DNA of 64,000 bases from Candidatus Devosia phytovorans (lineage in GTDB: Bacteria > Pseudomonadota > Alphaproteobacteria > Rhizobiales > Devosiaceae): assembly GCA_029202405.1 (NCBI GenBank), contig CP119312.1, forward strand, positions 1,369,001 through 1,433,000, written 5' to 3'. Below are positions 1 through 8,246 of the stretch, one piece after another. Below the pieces are notes generated by a model. The model had not been told where the DNA came from and ran no database searches. It saw only the letters and a program-made list of their open reading frames with translations. The first letter of the stretch is position 1. Each line of letters begins with the position of its first letter. A program made the translations under genes and the position numbers.

Positions 1-332
1 GGGCTTCAAACTGGGAAAAGCCTACGAGCTTTGGCGAACAAGACAACAATGTCTACCGAATTGGTCGTCTATTATCGGTGCATATTGCGGGTGATGTTTT
101 CCAGATTTCATCCATCGGTTAGAATTCTGGATGTTCGGGCGACGCTGCCGCAGCCACCGTGCCGAACCAGCTGCAGGGCTTGCCGACGTCTGTTTTCGCA
201 GTTCTAGGGGAACAACCGGACGGTCAGCATCCCACCCCATCCTGTACAACCGTCCTGCTGCCAAAATCATGGACGGATCACCCGCCATCGCTTATGTCAC
301 CGGCATCACCACATCAGCAGATCGGGGCCGAC
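1..332. other. Left edge, no confident gene
   Basis: No convincing coding sequence is seen before folD. One short open frame runs in from the left edge and stops after about 30 codons near position 93. It could be the tail of an upstream gene, but nothing in it is recognisable. The rest probably holds the folD promoter and leader, and no clear -35/-10 pair could be picked out. Confidence 0.4.
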
Positions 333-1235
333 ATGACCGCAAAAATCATCGACGGAAAGAGCTTTGCCGAGGGGCTGCGCAGCCGCGTGGCCGGCCATGT
401 GGAGCGGCTCAGGAGCCAGCATGGCATTACGCCGGGCCTCGCCGTGGTGATTGTCGGGCATGATCCGGCCAGCCAGGTCTATGTGACCAACAAGGCGAAA
501 CAGACTGCCGAAGTCGGCATGGAATCCTTCAAATACGAATTGGCAGAGGACACCAGCGAAGCCGAACTGCTCGAGCTGGTGAAGCGCCTCAATGCCGATG
601 ATCGCGTGCACGGCATCCTGGTGCAGATGCCCGTGCCAAAACATATCGATCCGATCTCGGTAATCGAGGCCATCGATCCGGCCAAGGATGTCGACTGCTT
701 TACCCCGGCCAATGTCGGCAAGGTGCAGATCGGCCTGCCGGGCCCCGTCTCCTGCACGCCGCTGGGCTGTCTGATGCTGCTGCGCGACCAGCTTGGCTCG
801 CTGTCGGGCCTCAATGCGGTGATCATCGGTCGCTCCAACCTCGTCGGCAAGCCGATGATGCAGCTGCTCATCCACGAGAACTGCACCGTCACTGTCGCCC
901 ATTCCAAGACCCGCGATCTGGCCGATGTCGTGCGTAAGGCCGATATCGTCGTGGCCGCCGTTGGCCGGCCAGAGATGATCAAGGGCGACTGGATCAAGCC
1001 GGGCGCCACCGTGATCGACGTCGGCATCAACCGCGTGCCGGCGCCGGAAAAAGGCGAGGGCAAGACGCGCCTGGTTGGCGACGTCGCCTATGCCGAAGCC
1101 GCTGAAGTCGCTGGCGCCATCACGCCGGTCCCGGGCGGCGTCGGGCCGATGACCATTGCCTGCCTCCTGGCCAATACGGTCACCACGGCCTCGCTGATCA
1201 ATGGCCTCGTGGCGCCGAGCGATCTCACCGCATGA
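333..1235 (+). CDS. folD: Bifunctional methylenetetrahydrofolate dehydrogenase / methenyl-THF cyclohydrolase
   Basis: FolD interconverts 5,10-methylene-THF, 5,10-methenyl-THF and 10-formyl-THF in the cytoplasm, supplying one-carbon units for purine, formyl-Met and methionine synthesis. The 300-residue protein has the family's usual length. The substrate-site motif YVTNKAK near residue 50 carries the catalytic Lys and Tyr. The Rossmann motif IIGRSNLVGKP lies near residue 165 and the C-terminal signature PGGVGPMT near residue 265. The open frame extends upstream to 159, but homology begins at the ATG at 333 (MTAKIIDGK), so that start was chosen. The next gene overlaps its stop codon by four bases (ATGA). 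Confidence 0.96.
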   Translation: MTAKIIDGKSFAEGLRSRVAGHVERLRSQHGITPGLAVVIVGHDPASQVYVTNKAKQTAEVGMESFKYELAEDTSEAELLELVKRLNADDRVHGILVQMPVPKHIDPISVIEAIDPAKDVDCFTPANVGKVQIGLPGPVSCTPLGCLMLLRDQLGSLSGLNAVIIGRSNLVGKPMMQLLIHENCTVTVAHSKTRDLADVVRKADIVVAAVGRPEMIKGDWIKPGATVIDVGINRVPAPEKGEGKTRLVGDVAYAEAAEVAGAITPVPGGVGPMTIACLLANTVTTASLINGLVAPSDLTA

Positions 1236-1780
1236 GCGTCGACAGTCACGATCCAGGCGGCAAGGTCCGCCTGGCGCTGATGCCGGGCGTCAAGGGCGAT
1301 GCCAGCTTCAGCAAGGACGGAAAATATCGTCAGCTGATGCGGCGTTGGGCGGGCGAGAGCTTTCCCGAGCGCTATATCCTCTTCATCGGCATGAACCCCT
1401 CCACCGCCGATGCCACGGTCAATGATCCGACCTGCGCGCGTGAATGGACCTTCGCCAATCGTGAGGGCTATACGGCCATGGTCAAGGCCAATGTCGGCGA
1501 CTATCGCGCCACCGATCCCAAGATGCTGCTCGCACCGGGCGTGGTGGCCGTGTCCGGCGACAATATCCCGGCCATCCGCACGGCGGCAGCGGGCGCCGAT
1601 TTCGTTGTCCTCTGCCACGGCAAGCTCAACAAGGCGCTGGCGCCGGCGGGGCGCGAACTGGTGACTGCACTCAAAAGTGATGGTGTCGATCTTTGGTGCT
1701 TCGGCACCAATGGCGACGGCTCGCCCAAGCATCCGCTCTATTTGCGCGCCGACACGCCGCTGGTGCGCTTTCAGCCCTAG
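1232..1780 (+). CDS. DUF1643 family protein
   Basis: This 182-residue protein belongs to the DUF1643 family, recognised by the conserved core FIGMNPSTADA followed by DPTCARE near residues 53-70, and by a C-terminal CFGTNGDGSPKHPLY segment. The biochemical role of the family is unknown. There is no signal peptide and no membrane segment, so it should be cytoplasmic. The start codon overlaps the folD stop (ATGA), which implies translational coupling to folD and possibly a link to folate or nucleotide metabolism (inference). Confidence 0.85.
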   Translation: MSVDSHDPGGKVRLALMPGVKGDASFSKDGKYRQLMRRWAGESFPERYILFIGMNPSTADATVNDPTCAREWTFANREGYTAMVKANVGDYRATDPKMLLAPGVVAVSGDNIPAIRTAAAGADFVVLCHGKLNKALAPAGRELVTALKSDGVDLWCFGTNGDGSPKHPLYLRADTPLVRFQP

Positions 1781-1963
1781 CCGGCTGCTATGCACCTGAC
1801 AGGTAGCCATAAAACCGCGGGTTTGTTACAGCATTGTCACAGGGATTCTGCGTGTGACGGCTGGAAACGCTGTGGCGTTGTCTCCTGCCATCATGTCGCC
1901 CGGTTAGTGTCTTTTTAGGAGAAACCGTCCTATCTGGATCGACCGGATTGTTGGGGTAGTTTG

Positions 1964-2590
1964 TTGAAGCTTCGTTCTTTTCTCGCCATTGCCGCCCTGA
2001 CTGCAACCGTGGCCTCCGCCCATGGCCAGGATCAGTTCAGCACGCCTCAGACCACCACGCCCTGGTGGCTTGAGGATAGCAATGTCTTCGTCTTCGGCGG
2101 GCTGTTCAGCACGGAATCGGTCGGCGAGACCTTCAACTTCATCGGCACCGACTATACCGACGCCTATATCCTGGGCGGTGGCGTGCAGACATTTGTCTAC
2201 GGCCAGGACGACGGGCTCAAGCTCGGCATCGAAGCCGGCGCCTCGCTGCGCAAGGGGCCCGATGTGTCGGGCGAAGTCTGGGCCGGTGCGGTGATCCGCG
2301 CCGATGGATTCATCCACACCGATCGTTTCAAGGTTTCGGCCAGCGTCACGGGCGGGTTCTCGGCCACCACGGCGCCGCTCGATGTGGAAGTCGTGCGTGA
2401 ACTGTCGCGCGGCGACGGCGACAGCAGCGTCCTCTTCTACATGGCGCCCGAGCTGAGCCTGTCCTTCGACTCCAATCCCAATGTGGAAATCTTCTACCGC
2501 CTGCAGCATCGCTCGGGCGGCTGGGAAACCCTGGGCGGCATGGGCGAAGGCTCCAACGCCAATACCGTGGGCCTGCGCTACCACTTCTAG
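1964..2590 (+). CDS. Outer-membrane beta-barrel, PagL-like (possible lipid A deacylase)
   Basis: The protein has about 208 residues with a signal peptide (LRSFLAIAALTATVASAHGQ), alternating beta-strand-like segments and a terminal aromatic residue (RYHF), as expected for an outer-membrane barrel. Near the C-terminus, an H-x-S triplet (QHRSGGW, about residues 182-184) is followed by EGSNANTVGLRYHF. That arrangement resembles the catalytic His-Ser region and final strand of PagL lipid A 3-O-deacylases. The enzyme call is an inference. TTG at 1964 was chosen because the GGGG at 1953-1956 is then seven bases away; TTG at 1961 is the alternative. Confidence 0.7.
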   Translation: MKLRSFLAIAALTATVASAHGQDQFSTPQTTTPWWLEDSNVFVFGGLFSTESVGETFNFIGTDYTDAYILGGGVQTFVYGQDDGLKLGIEAGASLRKGPDVSGEVWAGAVIRADGFIHTDRFKVSASVTGGFSATTAPLDVEVVRELSRGDGDSSVLFYMAPELSLSFDSNPNVEIFYRLQHRSGGWETLGGMGEGSNANTVGLRYHF

Positions 2591-2619
2591 CGCGCATTCA
2601 GCGATCTAGCGGCAAACCT

Positions 2620-2967
2620 TCAACCGGCGAGATAAAACAGCCGCGCAACCGTATGGTCGCGCAGCGCCTGTGCCGGCAGCCGTCCGGTCAGTGCATCCAC
2701 GACACGTGACGTGTCGGTTACCGCCGAAGCATCCACTACCACCTTGCTGAAACTCGGCCGCAGGCCTTGCCTCGCGCCTTCAAGCAGATTGAACAGCTGC
2801 GCCCGCACATCGAGCTGTGCCGCGCAGGCGACGCAGGCTGTACCATCGGCATGGCCATGACCAGTATTGGCCGGCAGGCGGAGCAGGGCGGTATCGCCGT
2901 CCAGCGGCACGAGTTTGCCGGGCTCGGTGATGAGGGTGACGGGGATGGGATTGAGCTTTGTGTTCAA
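2620..2967 (-). CDS. Small CobW/COG0523-like protein lacking the P-loop
   Basis: This putative 115-residue protein resembles the N-terminal half of CobW/YjiA metallochaperone GTPases. It opens with IPVTLITEPGKL where CobW proteins have IPVTvlTGFLGAGKT. It has CVACAAQLDVRAQL at the place of the CxCC metal-binding motif, then FSKVVVDASAVTDTSRVVDAL, matching the usual 'vvIEttGlaDp' strand. The Walker A lysine loop is absent. It lies downstream of metH on the same strand, separated by an inverted repeat. A longer open frame reads through that repeat, but TTG at 2967 is the first start outside it. A role in cobalt or zinc delivery to MetH is conjecture. Confidence 0.55.
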   Translation of the reverse strand: MNTKLNPIPVTLITEPGKLVPLDGDTALLRLPANTGHGHADGTACVACAAQLDVRAQLFNLLEGARQGLRPSFSKVVVDASAVTDTSRVVDALTGRLPAQALRDHTVARLFYLAG

Positions 2968-2972
2968 GAGGA

Positions 2973-3088
2973 TACCCCCACCTAACCTCCCCCTGATAGG
3001 GGGAGGGACAGATCCAGCTTGGGGCACCATCTCGCCAAACCCACCCCGCAGTCCCTCCCCCTTTTCAGGGGGAGGTTAGGTGGGGGTA
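2973..3088. repeat. Inverted pair of REP-like palindromic repeats
   Basis: Two copies of a roughly 37-bp element lie head to head at 2973-3009 and 3051-3088. The arm ACCTAACCTCCCCCTGA of the first copy reappears as its reverse complement in the second. Only the central few bases differ (CTGATAG versus CTGAAAA, read in the same sense). Each copy is itself able to fold on its C-run/G-run. This is the layout of REP/BIME intergenic elements, lying between metH and the small CobW-like gene. Confidence 0.8.
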
Positions 3089-3111
3089 CCCCGCAAAAAC
3101 TCTTCTTCGCC

Positions 3112-6100
3112 TCACTCCGCCGCCACGATAGCCGGACCCGGAATGTAGTTCAGGATCGGCCCCAGCCAGCGTTCCACTTCCGCCACAGCCATGTTCTTGC
3201 GCTCGGCATAGTCCACCACCTGATCGCGCTCCACCTTGGCTACGCCGAAGTAATAGGCATTCGGATGGCTGAAATAGAGCCCCGAGACCGACGAGCCCGG
3301 CCACATGGCATAGCTTTCCGTCAGCGTCACGCCGGCGTTTTTCTCCGCATCGAGCAGGCGGAACAGCGTGGTCTTTTCCGTATGGTCGGGCTGGGCCGGA
3401 TAGCCCGGCGCCGGGCGAATGCCCTGGTAGGGTTCGCCGACCAGCTCGTCGGGCCCGAAGGTCTCGTCGGCGCCATAGCCCCAATATTGCTTGCGCACGA
3501 CCTGGTGCATCTGCTCCGCATAGGCTTCGGCAAAGCGGTCAGCCAGAGCCTTGACCAGAATGGACGAGTAATCGTCATTCTGCGCATCGAACTTTTCCGC
3601 GATCGCCACTTCCTCGAGACCCGCCGTCACCACGAAGGCACCCAGATAATCGGGCGTGCCCAAGGGTGCCACGAAATCACTCAGCGCCATATGCGCCTTG
3701 CCATCGCGCTTGCCCAGCTGCTGGCGCAGCGTGAACAGCGTTGCCAGTTCTTCCTCACGGCCCTCGGTGCTGAACAGGCGAATGTCATCGCCCACGGCGT
3801 TTGCCGGCCAGAAACCGACCACGCCGCGCGGATTGAACCACTTTTCATCGATGATCTGCTTGAGCATCTTCTGGGCGTCGGCCCAGAGCTGGCGCGCGGC
3901 CTCGCCCTGACGCTCGTCTTCAAGGATCGCCGGATAGCGCCCCTTGAGCTCCCAGGTCTGGAAGAAGGGCGTCCAGTCGATGTATTTTGCCAGTTCCGCA
4001 AGATCGACATTGTCGAACACCTTCGTGCCGAGGAAGGTCGGCTTGGGCGGCGTGTAACCGCTCCAGTCGGGCTTGAAGCTATTGGCCCGGGCTTCCGCCA
4101 GTGGCACGCGCTTCTTTTCGAGCTCGGCCCGTTCGTGCGCCGCTGCCGCCTTGGCATATTCGGCGCGGATATCTTCAATGAAGCTGACCTTGTTGTCCTT
4201 GGACAGCAGGTTCCCCACCACGCCCACGGCACGGCTGGCGTCATGCACATGCACCGCCTGGCCGGCATTGTAGCGCGGATGGATCTTCACCGCCGTATGC
4301 ACGCGGCTGGTCGTCGCGCCGCCGATCAGCAGCGGAATATCGAATCCCTCGCGCTCCATCTCGGCCGCCACATGCACCATTTCGTCGAGCGACGGCGTGA
4401 TCAGCCCCGAGAGACCGATGATGTCGACATTCTCGGTCTTGGCGACTTCAAGAATCTTGGCCGTCGGCACCATGACGCCGAGATCGATGATCTCGTAATT
4501 GTTGCAACTCAGCACGACGCCGACGATGTTCTTGCCGATATCGTGCACGTCGCCCTTGACCGTCGCCATCAGCACCTTGCCGGCGCTCTGGCGGCCGGTG
4601 GCATTGCCGTCGGCATTCTTCTCGGCTTCCATATAGGGCAGGAGATGGGCCACGGCCTGTTTCATCACCCGGGCGGATTTGACCACCTGCGGCAGGAACA
4701 TTTTTCCCGAGCCGAACAGGTCACCCACCACCGACATGCCGCTCATCAACGGCCCTTCGATCACATGCAGCGGCCGTGGCAGCTTCAGCCGCGCTTCCTC
4801 GGTATCGGCATCGATATATTCGGTAATGCCATTGACCAGCGCATGGGCAATCCGCTCTTCCACGGACTTCTCGCGCCAGCTCAGATCCTTGCCGGCCGCT
4901 TCCTTGCCGGCCGTGCCGCGATAGCGCTCCGCCAGCGCCAAGAGGCGATCGGTCGCTTCCGGGTTACGGTTGAGGATCACATCCTCGCAGGCGTCGCGCA
5001 GTTCCGGATCGATACTCTCATAGACCGCCAGCTGCCCGGCATTGACGATGCCCATGTCCATGCCATTCTGGATGGCATAATACAGAAACACCGCATGCAT
5101 GGCCTCGCGCACCGGCTCATTGCCACGGAACGAGAAGCTCAGGTTCGAGATGCCGCCCGAGATGTGGACATGGGGCAGGGTGGCGACGATTTCCTTGGTC
5201 GCCCCAATGAAATCATTGCCGTAATTATTGTGCTCCTCGATGCCCGTCGCCACCGCGAAGACATTCGGATCGAAGACGATATCCTCGGGCGGGAAGCCGA
5301 CCTTCTCCGTGAGCAGCTTGTAGGCGCGCGTGCAGATTTCCACCTTGCGTTCCTGCGTGTCGGCCTGGCCCTTTTCGTCAAAGGCCATCACCACGACCGC
5401 GGCGCCATAGGCGCGCACGAGGCGGGCGTGATGGAGGAACTGCTCCTCGCCTTCCTTCATCGAGATGGAATTGACCAGCGCCTTGCCCTGCACGCATTTG
5501 AGACCGGCCTCGATCACGTCCCATTTGGACGAGTCGATCATCAGCGGCACCTTGGCGATATCTGGTTCGGCGGCGAGCAGGTTGAGGAAGTCGATCATCA
5601 CCTGCTTACTGTCGATCAGGCCCTCATCCATATTGATGTCGATGACCTGCGCGCCATTGGCCACCTGGTCACGCGCAACATCGAGCGCAGCGGTATAGTC
5701 GCCCGCCGTGATCAGCTTGCGGAAGCGGGCGGAGCCCGTGACATTGGTGCGCTCGCCGACATTGACGAAGGGAATGTCCTTGGTCAGCGTGAAGGGTTCC
5801 AGACCCGCCAGCCGCAGAAAGGGCGTCGCCTCTGGCACCACGCGGGGTGGGTACTTGCTGACCGCGCCGGCAATGGCGGCGATATGGTCCGGCGTCGAAC
5901 CGCAGCAGCCGCCGACGATGTTGAGATGCCGCGCCTGCGCAAGCCTTCCACCTGCTCGCCATAACTCCGGGCTTTCGTCATACTGGCCGAATGGCGTTGG
6001 GCAGGCCGGCATTCGGATAGGCGCAGAGATGCGTGTCGGCACATCGCTGCAGTTCGCGCAGATGCGCGCGCATGGCATTGGCGCCGAGCGCGCAGTTGAG

Positions 6101-6864
6101 CCCGATCGGTAAGCGGCTTGAGCATGGCGCACCGAATACCAGAAGGCTGTCGGCGTCTGGCCCGAGAGAGTGCGGCCGGAAAGATCGGTGATCGTGCCCG
6201 AAATCATGATCGGCACGTCGATGCCGCGCTCCTCGAACAGCCGCTGGGCGGCAAAAATGCCGGCCTTGGTGTTGAGCGTATCGGTGATGGTCTCAAACAG
6301 CAGCAGGTCCGCGCCGGCATCGACCAGGCCGCGAATGGCCTCGCCATAGGCGTCCACCAGTTGATCGAAGGTGATCGAGCGGAAGCCGGGGCTCGTCACG
6401 TCCGTGGACATGGACGAGGTCTTGTTGGTCGGCCCGATTGCGCCAGCCACGAAACGGCGGCGACCGTCGGTCTGCTCGGCACGCAAGGCTGCGCGACGCG
6501 CCACCACCACGCCCTGATAGTTGATGTCATAGACCGCGCTCTCGCAAGCATAGTCCGCCTGCGCCACCCAGGTGGCCGAGAAGGTGTTGGTCTCGGCGAT
6601 ATCGGCACCAGCCATGAAATACTGGTAGTGGATATCCTCGATGATCTGCGGCTCCGTGATCACCAGCAGGTCATTGTTGCCCTGCAGCGGCATGGTCCAG
6701 TCCTTGAACCGGTCGCCCCGGAAATTTTCCTCAGTCAGTTTCTGGCGCTGGATCATGGTGCCCATGGCGCCGTCCAGAATCAGGATGCGCTCCTGCGCAG
6801 CCTTGGTCAGCGCAGCGCGGACCTCGTTCCAGTCGGGAATATGGGCGTCATTGACTTGGCTCAT
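3112..6864 (-). CDS. metH: Cobalamin-dependent methionine synthase (contains an indel patch)
   Basis: MetH transfers a methyl group from methyl-THF to homocysteine through cobalamin. At about 1250 residues it is full length. It has a homocysteine-binding domain with GGCCGSTPDH supplying two zinc cysteines, a pterin-binding domain (NVGERTNVTGS), a B12 domain with DVHDIGKN (axial His about residue 774), and the C-terminal AdoMet activation domain (RPAPGYPAQPDH). ATG at 6864 is favoured over 6870 because AAGG then sits at normal distance. Between about 5940 and 6117 the frame slips through compensating single-base indels: extra bases at 6117, 6107 and 5992 move the codon of the third zinc cysteine (6094-6092) out of frame. 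A palindrome lies just upstream. Confidence 0.93.
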   Translation of the reverse strand: MSQVNDAHIPDWNEVRAALTKAAQERILILDGAMGTMIQRQKLTEENFRGDRFKDWTMPLQGNNDLLVITEPQIIEDIHYQYFMAGADIAETNTFSATWVAQADYACESAVYDINYQGVVVARRAALRAEQTDGRRRFVAGAIGPTNKTSSMSTDVTSPGFRSITFDQLVDAYGEAIRGLVDAGADLLLFETITDTLNTKAGIFAAQRLFEERGIDVPIMISGTITDLSGRTLSGQTPTAFWYSVRHAQAAYRSGSTARSAPMPCARICANCSDVPTRISAPIRMPACPTPFGQYDESPELWRAGGRLAQARHLNIVGGCCGSTPDHIAAIAGAVSKYPPRVVPEATPFLRLAGLEPFTLTKDIPFVNVGERTNVTGSARFRKLITAGDYTAALDVARDQVANGAQVIDINMDEGLIDSKQVMIDFLNLLAAEPDIAKVPLMIDSSKWDVIEAGLKCVQGKALVNSISMKEGEEQFLHHARLVRAYGAAVVVMAFDEKGQADTQERKVEICTRAYKLLTEKVGFPPEDIVFDPNVFAVATGIEEHNNYGNDFIGATKEIVATLPHVHISGGISNLSFSFRGNEPVREAMHAVFLYYAIQNGMDMGIVNAGQLAVYESIDPELRDACEDVILNRNPEATDRLLALAERYRGTAGKEAAGKDLSWREKSVEERIAHALVNGITEYIDADTEEARLKLPRPLHVIEGPLMSGMSVVGDLFGSGKMFLPQVVKSARVMKQAVAHLLPYMEAEKNADGNATGRQSAGKVLMATVKGDVHDIGKNIVGVVLSCNNYEIIDLGVMVPTAKILEVAKTENVDIIGLSGLITPSLDEMVHVAAEMEREGFDIPLLIGGATTSRVHTAVKIHPRYNAGQAVHVHDASRAVGVVGNLLSKDNKVSFIEDIRAEYAKAAAAHERAELEKKRVPLAEARANSFKPDWSGYTPPKPTFLGTKVFDNVDLAELAKYIDWTPFFQTWELKGRYPAILEDERQGEAARQLWADAQKMLKQIIDEKWFNPRGVVGFWPANAVGDDIRLFSTEGREEELATLFTLRQQLGKRDGKAHMALSDFVAPLGTPDYLGAFVVTAGLEEVAIAEKFDAQNDDYSSILVKALADRFAEAYAEQMHQVVRKQYWGYGADETFGPDELVGEPYQGIRPAPGYPAQPDHTEKTTLFRLLDAEKNAGVTLTESYAMWPGSSVSGLYFSHPNAYYFGVAKVERDQVVDYAERKNMAVAEVERWLGPILNYIPGPAIVAAE

Positions 6865-6898
6865 CGCCATCTACCTTGAACTTCGGGGTCTGTCAGAG

Positions 6899-6920
6899 GA
6901 CATAAAGATATCTTTATGTC
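6899..6920. promoter_or_regulatory. Perfect 22-bp palindrome upstream of metH, candidate SahR-type operator
   Basis: The site has the core ATAAAGATATCTTTAT flanked by matching GAC and GTC, giving eleven perfectly paired positions on each side of its centre. It lies about 30 bp upstream of the metH start. ArsR-family regulators of the methionine/SAH cycle (SahR) in Proteobacteria bind A/T-rich palindromes of this general kind upstream of metH-like genes. Assignment to SahR is an inference, since no regulator gene is present in the window. Confidence 0.55.
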
Positions 6921-7170
6921 TGCAAACGCGCAACTTCAAACTGGCCTTCGGCAAAATTGCGCCGGTGGGCAATTTATGTTTGAACGCCATGAGGCCTATG
7001 GCCGAATGGCCGTGCGTTCAACCCGCACTAGCATCAAATGCCTGTCGCTGCGCTAAGACTTCATTGTCTTTAACCGGACCGAAACCAGATTTCGCTAGCA
7101 TACGCGCGGGTGCATTCCGATCGCGTTATGATCGGCACTCATTTTGTGACTAGCGTAAGAGTAGCATACC
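6921..7170. other. metH-rlpA divergent intergenic region
   Basis: Together with the palindrome, about 300 bp separate metH (leftward) from rlpA (rightward). The stretch is locally less GC-rich than the flanking genes and must hold both promoters. No RNA gene, open frame or strong -35/-10 pair could be supported. Confidence 0.4.
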
Positions 7171-8208
7171 GTGACGACGATCCACTGGCGTAAAGCCATC
7201 CGCCTTGTCGCCCTGGCATCCCTGATTGCCCCCATGATTGCCGCCTGTTCCGGTGGCGGCCTGGGCGCAACGGTCAAGCGCTCCGCCTTCACATCCTCCG
7301 AATTTGGCGTCTCCTCGTCGCCGCGCGTGACTTCTCATCCCAATCCGCCCAAGGGCGGTGGTCGCTATCAGGTCGGCAAGCCCTATACCGTGCGCGGCAA
7401 GGTCTATACGCCAGCCGAGCAGCCCGGTTACGTCGCCACTGGTGGCGCCTCCTGGTATGGCTCCGATTTCCATGGTCGCCGCACCGCCAATGGCGAAATC
7501 TTCTCGGCCAATGCCATCACCGGCGCGCATCCCACGCTGCCGCTGCCGAGCTATGTCCGTGTCACCAACGAAGCAAACGGCCGTTCGGTGATCGTACGCG
7601 TCAATGACCGCGGGCCCTATATGTCCGGCCGCATCATGGATCTCAGCTATCGCGCCGCCACCATGCTCGGCTATGTCAATGCCGGCTCAACCCAGATCAA
7701 GGCCGAGTATGTCGGCCCGGCGCCGCTCGAAGGCGACGACACCCGCCAGCTGGTCGCCTCCTATTCCGGCCCGGCCTATCAGAGCGAAACCCAGTTCGCC
7801 TACAACGATGGCACCAACAGTCTCGCCGATATGGCGGGCAATTTCTTCGGCAGCATTTTCTCCTACGCCGACACGACACCAGAGCAGGCCGATGCCAATA
7901 TCGGCACGGCCTTTGCCGCCGTGAATGCCGTCGGCACGGCCTCGCCGGATCTGGAGGATTGGGCCCAGTCCATGTCCGCCGACGCGCGCACCGTCGACAT
8001 CACGCTCGGCAGCTTTGCCAGCTATGACAATGCCGTCGCCATGTCGGAACAGTTCGCCATCCTGGGCGCCGTCAGCGAAGAGCCGGTCACCGTCAACGGC
8101 CGCAACGAAACCCAGCTGTCCCTGACCTGGCTCAAGCCCGGTGTATCACGCAATGATGTAGTCGAGATGGCTCGCGGCCTAGGCCTCAACGACATAAGAC
8201 TCAATTAG
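7171..8208 (+). CDS. rlpA: RlpA-type septal lytic transglycosylase lipoprotein with SPOR-like tail
   Basis: This 345-residue lipoprotein has the lipobox IAAC with the lipidated Cys at residue 26. The double-psi beta-barrel follows at about residues 85-190, with GGASWYGSDFHGRRTANGE and VIVRVNDRGPY; RlpA proteins cleave denuded peptidoglycan strands at the septum. The C-terminal 75 residues (VDITLGSFASYDNAVAM onward) look like a SPOR domain that would target septal glycan. The start is a GTG at 7171. The next gene, 38 bp downstream, is another peptidoglycan enzyme. Confidence 0.88.
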   Translation: MTTIHWRKAIRLVALASLIAPMIAACSGGGLGATVKRSAFTSSEFGVSSSPRVTSHPNPPKGGGRYQVGKPYTVRGKVYTPAEQPGYVATGGASWYGSDFHGRRTANGEIFSANAITGAHPTLPLPSYVRVTNEANGRSVIVRVNDRGPYMSGRIMDLSYRAATMLGYVNAGSTQIKAEYVGPAPLEGDDTRQLVASYSGPAYQSETQFAYNDGTNSLADMAGNFFGSIFSYADTTPEQADANIGTAFAAVNAVGTASPDLEDWAQSMSADARTVDITLGSFASYDNAVAMSEQFAILGAVSEEPVTVNGRNETQLSLTWLKPGVSRNDVVEMARGLGLNDIRLN

Positions 8209-8246
8209 GCTGAAGCACGGGCGGAAAGCCCGCGAGGGGGAATGCA

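Noticed and set aside
22..288. 88-codon open frame on the minus strand at the left edge
   Set aside because: Composition and lack of any family pattern or ribosome site argue against coding.
2973..3088. CRISPR-like repeat pair
   Set aside because: Only two units occur, in opposite orientation and without regular spacers, so this is a REP/BIME element.
3019..5964. 981-codon open frame on the plus strand
   Set aside because: It lies antisense to metH, has the His/Arg/Asp-rich composition of a reverse-frame shadow and matches no family, while the minus frame carries all MetH motifs.
5940..6126. Programmed ribosomal frameshift in metH
   Set aside because: There are several separate slips, no slippery heptamer or stimulatory structure, and MetH is not known to use frameshifting. 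Sequence error is simpler.
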